From: Niabella beijingensis
GTDB lineage: Bacteria > Bacteroidota > Bacteroidia > Chitinophagales > Chitinophagaceae
Direction: 5' to 3'
Assembly (NCBI RefSeq): GCF_020034665.1
Contig: NZ_JAIQDI010000002.1
Coordinates: 2,108,001 to 2,172,000, forward strand
Length of the DNA stretch: 64,000 bases
Numbering within the stretch: position 1 is the first letter of the stretch; every line of letters starts with the position of its first letter. The position numbers and the translations under genes were made by a program. The notes beneath the pieces were generated by a model. That model made no database searches. It was given only the letters and a program-made list of their open reading frames with translations, and was not told where the DNA came from. Below, piece after piece: positions 60,891-64,000 of this stretch.

Positions 60891-61325
60891 TCAATCCGCT
60901 GCATTTTTCCGGACTGTCGCTTTTGCGGGAACAGCCGTCTCCGGCGGGTCTTCCCGCAGGCGGGACGCTGTGGCATGTAACAACCGTGCAATCTGATCAC
61001 CCGCTTTTTCACTTATCAGGTAGGTGGCGATTTTCTGAACCAGCAGCGGTGCGATCAAACGGGACAGCCATCCGGCCCTGCGCAGCAATCCTTTCCGGAC
61101 GACCAGGTCGGTGATCTTGGTAACGCCCATTGCGATCAGCGGGTTTGAAGCATCTGCATTCCAGACATCCTTAGTGGTTTTTACGATATGGCTGATGGGA
61201 TTAAATTCTTCTTTTATCTCATTGATGGAATAACGCAACTGTGTCTTACGCTGCCGCAGCCGCGATTTCAGGCGGGCTTTTTCCTTCATGAGCTCTTCAC
61301 GCGTGGTAATTACAGGTTTAGTCAT
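60891..61325 (-). CDS. Basic helical hypothetical protein in a holin-like/stress cluster
   Basis: A 144-residue protein. Residues 8-45 form a highly basic helix likely to be coiled coil (REELMKEKARLKSRLRQRKT); the middle part (NPLIAMGVTKITDLVVRKGL and SRLIAPLLVQKIATYLISEKAG) is amphipathic with moderately hydrophobic helices; the C-terminus is disordered. I do not recognise a family with a known role. Its start overlaps the end of the upstream membrane-protein gene by eight bases, so the two are translationally coupled and probably act together at the inner membrane. Confidence 0.7.
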   Translation of the reverse strand: MTKPVITTREELMKEKARLKSRLRQRKTQLRYSINEIKEEFNPISHIVKTTKDVWNADASNPLIAMGVTKITDLVVRKGLLRRAGWLSRLIAPLLVQKIATYLISEKAGDQIARLLHATASRLREDPPETAVPAKATVRKNAAD

Positions 61326-61659
61326 AGAGATTTTTGATGATGATGTTTCGGATAAAAGGGGTAATCACTTTTTTATTAAGGGCCAGGATCAGTATCAGTA
61401 CCAGCAATAAAAATCCGGCAACTATAAAAAAACCCAGCATGGGGTTGCCCAACGCCTGTCCGATCCACCAGCTGGCACCAAAACCAATAAACAGGAAAAT
61501 AAAAAAGGCAAGTCCGGTAACCAGGGCCAGGATCAGGAAAGAGGATCCCAGCTTGCTTCCCTTATCAACAATATTCACCACCGATAACCGGTAATAGGTC
61601 TTTGCAATTTCCTCCACATCTTCAGCCACATTCTCCAGCTTTTCTTTCAGTTCAAACAT
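61318..61659 (-). CDS. Phage-holin-superfamily-like small membrane protein
   Basis: A 113-residue protein with a short helical N-terminus (KEKLENVAEDVEEIAKTYYR) and two membrane spans (about 38-66, SSFLILALVTGLAFFIFLF, and 74-94, LGFFIVAGFLLLVLILILAL), then a basic tail. This is the holin-X/DUF1469-type pattern found near YtxH genes in Bacteroidota; the name comes from sequence resemblance and does not imply cell lysis. It overlaps the following gene by eight bases. Confidence 0.75.
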   Translation of the reverse strand: MFELKEKLENVAEDVEEIAKTYYRLSVVNIVDKGSKLGSSFLILALVTGLAFFIFLFIGFGASWWIGQALGNPMLGFFIVAGFLLLVLILILALNKKVITPFIRNIIIKNLYD

Positions 61660-61682
61660 AGTTTGTGTTTTACAGTTACAAT

Positions 61683-61757
61683 AAAAAAGGTTGTCTTAAA
61701 AGTGTATTGTTTCGTGAACCCATGTTCCAGACTCAACAACAAACCTTGCAGACAACC
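61683..61757 (-). terminator. Long-loop hairpin with T tract after the YtxH gene
   Basis: Minus strand GGTTGTCT (61757-61750) pairs with AGACAACC (61696-61689), followed by TTTTTT. The loop is over 50 bases, so it may be a weak terminator or a structured spacer between the YtxH and holin-like genes. Confidence 0.4.
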
Positions 61758-61778
61758 CGCTTATAGGGATGTATTAAA

Positions 61779-62093
61779 TTATCTTACCTTATTGGCATAC
61801 TCATCAGCCAGGTCATTATATTCATCCTTCAGGTTTTCGTAACCGTCCTCGGTTTTTCCTTTCAGCTTCTGATAGCCTTTTTTTGCTTTCTTCATTGCCT
61901 GATGAGAAAGGTCAGAAAGGCTTTCTTTTCCGGATGCGATCAGGCTTCCCAGAGAATCTGCCCAGTCGTTGGCCGTATTCTTCATTTTTTTACGTGTTTT
62001 TTTCCCTTCGTCGGTGTAAAACAGCAACCCGATTGCAATACCTGCCAGTGCGGCGCCGGCGATACCCAGGATGTACTTGTCTCTATTTTTCAT
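61779..62093 (-). CDS. YtxH-domain stress-type membrane protein
   Basis: A 104-residue protein with an N-terminal membrane span rich in Gly and Ala (about 8-26, YILGIAGAALAGIAIGLLFY), then the YtxH motif TDEGKKTRKKMKNTANDW and a long charged helix (QAMKKAKKGYQKLKGKTEDG). YtxH proteins are often linked to general stress in bacteria. Here it is upstream of the holin-like pair, separated by a hairpin. Two CCTCAA repeats (20 bases apart) lie before it near 62170-62200. Confidence 0.8.
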   Translation of the reverse strand: MKNRDKYILGIAGAALAGIAIGLLFYTDEGKKTRKKMKNTANDWADSLGSLIASGKESLSDLSHQAMKKAKKGYQKLKGKTEDGYENLKDEYNDLADEYANKVR

Positions 62094-62225
62094 AAACTTC
62101 TTTTTTATTTTAGTTTAATAATCAGATTATACCTATTATCCCTAAAAAACCGTACCAAAAAAAGTTGACAAACCTCAAATTATGGTTTTCCTCAAGTTAC
62201 TAAAAATTCGGCAGTTATGCTTTTT

Positions 62226-63551
62226 TTAATCGCCCAGGTTTTCCACTTCCTTATTAAGCCATCTTTTAACAGCAGCTGTGGTTACCGATTTCGGACGTTC
62301 CAGCGGCATACCCAGCGCGCGGTCCCAGCAAAGGCTGGAAAGCACTCCCAATGACCGGCTAACGGCAAAAAGTACCGTGTAATATTCGTATTCTTTCATT
62401 CCATAATGTACCAGCAGCGCCCCGCTGTGGGCGTCTACGTTCGGCCAGGGGTTTTTTACCTTGCCCAGCGACTGCAGGATGCCCGGAACCGTTTCATAAA
62501 TGCGCCATACCGTATTTACCAGCGGATCATCCGGCATGTGTTTTTTACCAAATTCCATTTGCGCGGTAAACCGGGGGTCCGTCTGACGCAACACTGCATG
62601 TCCATAACCCGGTACCACTTTTCCCTCATTCAGGGTCTTTTTTACATATTCTTCTATCTGTGCTGCAGTCGGGGTATCCGTATTGAGCTCTTTCTGCATT
62701 TCAAAGATCCATTTGATCACCTCCTGGTTGGCCAGACCGTGCAACGGACCGGCGAGCCCGTTCATGCCGGCGGCATAGCTCAGATACGGATCGCTTAATG
62801 CCGAACCCACAAGATGTGTTGCGTGAGCGGAAACATTTCCTCCCTCATGATCGGCGTGGATCACCATGTATAAGCGCATCAGCTCTTTGAATTCTTCATT
62901 ATCGTAACCCAGCATATGGGCAAAATTGGCCGCCCAGTCGAGCATGCCATCCGGCTGCACCGCTTTACCACCCTTGTATTTACGGCGGTATACAAAAGCC
63001 GCAATATGCGGCAGCCGCGCGATCAGGTTCAATGTATCTTCCAGTGTCGCTTCCCAGTATTCTTTTTTGGAAAAGCCGTCTGCATACCGTTTTGCAAAAA
63101 CACTTTCTGCCTGAAGCGCCATCACCCCTACCACAAACTGTGTCATGGGATGCGTATCTTTCGGCAATGCTTTCATCGTATCAAATACATAAGTAGGCAC
63201 ATGGCTGCGGCGTTGCAGAATAGCACTCAGATTTTCCACATCTTCTTCAGTAGGAATTTCCCCAATCATCATCAGGTAAAACAATGCCTCCGGCAATGGT
63301 TCCGTACCGTCTTTTGCTTTCGGGAGCTGTTCTCTCAGTTCTGGAATGGAACGTCTTTTAAAACGGATGCCGTCCTGGGCATCAAGTAAAGAGGTCTCTG
63401 TTACCAACGCGGTCATTCCCCGCATGCCCTGATAGATCTGGGCCAGTGTTGTTTCGCCGATCACCGTGTTCCCATGTTCCTGGAGCATGGTCTTAATTTC
63501 TGCACCAAGCTTGTCCGCCTGCTCTTTAAACTTCACTTTAAATTGTTCCAT
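62226..63551 (-). CDS. gltA: Citrate synthase, mitochondrial-type
   Basis: A 441-residue enzyme that condenses acetyl-CoA with oxaloacetate at the entry of the TCA cycle. Catalytic segments are all present: HADHEGGNVSAHATHLVGSA (His), VVPGYGHAVLRQTDPRF (His) and KNPWPNVDAHSGALL (Asp), followed by YYTVLFAVSRSLGVL and GMPLERPKSVTT. These blocks are much closer to the animal mitochondrial enzyme than to the Escherichia coli hexameric type. Length also matches the mature mitochondrial form. The promoter lies at 63593-63624. Confidence 0.95.
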   Translation of the reverse strand: MEQFKVKFKEQADKLGAEIKTMLQEHGNTVIGETTLAQIYQGMRGMTALVTETSLLDAQDGIRFKRRSIPELREQLPKAKDGTEPLPEALFYLMMIGEIPTEEDVENLSAILQRRSHVPTYVFDTMKALPKDTHPMTQFVVGVMALQAESVFAKRYADGFSKKEYWEATLEDTLNLIARLPHIAAFVYRRKYKGGKAVQPDGMLDWAANFAHMLGYDNEEFKELMRLYMVIHADHEGGNVSAHATHLVGSALSDPYLSYAAGMNGLAGPLHGLANQEVIKWIFEMQKELNTDTPTAAQIEEYVKKTLNEGKVVPGYGHAVLRQTDPRFTAQMEFGKKHMPDDPLVNTVWRIYETVPGILQSLGKVKNPWPNVDAHSGALLVHYGMKEYEYYTVLFAVSRSLGVLSSLCWDRALGMPLERPKSVTTAAVKRWLNKEVENLGD

Positions 63552-63592
63552 ATATACTATAACATCTTAACTATTAAAAAAATGGTTTGCGC

Positions 63593-63624
63593 TAAAGATA
63601 GTTAAAGCGAATTGCCACAACAAA
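63593..63624 (-). promoter_or_regulatory. Promoter of the citrate synthase gene
   Basis: Minus strand TTTG (63624-63621), 20 bases, TATCTTTA (63600-63593, one mismatch to TAnnTTTG). Leader of about 35-40 bases to the ATG at 63551. Confidence 0.5.
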
Positions 63625-63793
63625 TTATATTTTAGTAATTTTTCAGAGGCAACGAATACTTAACAAAATATCAATAAAAGGGTTCAAAACCTCCTGGGAT
63701 CTTTATCTGCGGCTCAATAGTATCAATAAAAGGACCAGGGCCATTTGCCCGGCCAACCTTATAAAATCCGGGGTAATACCACTCCTGCCCTAG

Positions 63794-64000
63794 CTATTTG
63801 GGAGCTGATTTATACAATTGCAATGCAACAAGTGAAAAGAAAAGATTGGGGACCCATGCAGCAAGCAGCGGGGGAAAACTTCCCTTTGTTGAAAATACGG
63901 TTGAAAACTGATCCGCCAGTATAAATACAGCAGCGATCACAATTCCCAGTGCCAGGTGCATACCACTTCCGCCCCGGGTTTTGCGACTGGCGATCACGGC
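63794..64000 (-). CDS. C-terminal end of an LptF/LptG permease
   Basis: The last 68 residues of a protein running in from the right edge. The sequence ASRKTRGGSGMHLALGIVIA, then FILADQFSTVF and AAWVPNLFFSLVALQLY, matches the C-terminal two membrane spans of LptF/LptG, the inner-membrane subunits that extract lipopolysaccharide for transport to the outer membrane. F and G cannot be told apart with certainty from this piece, although the ending is more like LptG. No start is in the window; an internal GTG is not used. Confidence 0.85.
   Translation of the reverse strand, partial: AVIASRKTRGGSGMHLALGIVIAAVFILADQFSTVFSTKGSFPPLLAAWVPNLFFSLVALQLYKSAPK

Overview
The window looks like the chromosome of a Bacteroidota member, most likely Chitinophagaceae (a Niabella/Chitinophaga-type soil or plant-associated glycan degrader). 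This rests on three SusC/SusD pairs, a hybrid two-component sensor (HTCS), many secreted glycosidases, promoters of the Bacteroidota type (TTTG, about 20 bases, TAnnTTTG) and near absence of Shine-Dalgarno motifs. The genus is an inference from gene content. No insertion sequence, integrase, CRISPR array or rRNA was seen.

Layout. 1-6475: a cut secreted-protein gene, a SusD/SusC pair, and a divergent single-span membrane protein with a putative DNA-binding N-terminus. 6496-20913: mostly housekeeping and hypothetical genes (TPR protein, exonuclease III, PorT-like outer-membrane protein, orphan FtsX permease with a sigma-54-like promoter, monooxygenase-like protein, propeller glycosidase plus rhamnose mutarotase, TPR-HTH regulator, lipoprotein, SUFU protein, DUF1266 protein). 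21064-60431: a large pectin utilisation region almost entirely on the minus strand. It splits into a rhamnogalacturonan part (GH105, unclassified glycosidase, SusD/SusC, GH105, CE12 esterase, GH28, GH106) and an arabinan/galactan part (GH51, GH97, GH2, SusD/SusC, HTCS, GH127, GH43-like/GH51 fusion, double GH43). 60762-64000: tRNA-Ala(GGC), a small membrane-protein/stress cluster, a citrate synthase of mitochondrial type and the end of an LptF/LptG permease.

How the genes work together. GH106, GH28, the two GH105 enzymes and the CE12 deacetylase would take apart the rhamnogalacturonan-I backbone. GH51, GH43 and GH127 would strip arabinose side chains, and GH2/GH97 galactose or arabinopyranose side chains. 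SusC/SusD pairs import oligomers, and rhamnose mutarotase (14900-15214) feeds released L-rhamnose into catabolism.

Main discovery. Five promoters carry a direct repeat (A/G)CAGGA-N4-(A/G)CAGGA exactly 22 bases (four cases) or 21 bases (one case) upstream of a TAnnTTTG-like -7 element. They precede rhaM, both GH105 genes, the GH106 gene and the unclassified glycosidase. The geometry suggests one activator, not identified in the window, controlling a dispersed rhamnogalacturonan regulon. It also draws the unclassified glycosidase and the propeller glycosidase into that pathway. A different repeat, ACCCYCT-N13-ACCCCCT, sits at the equivalent place upstream of the susC next to the HTCS.
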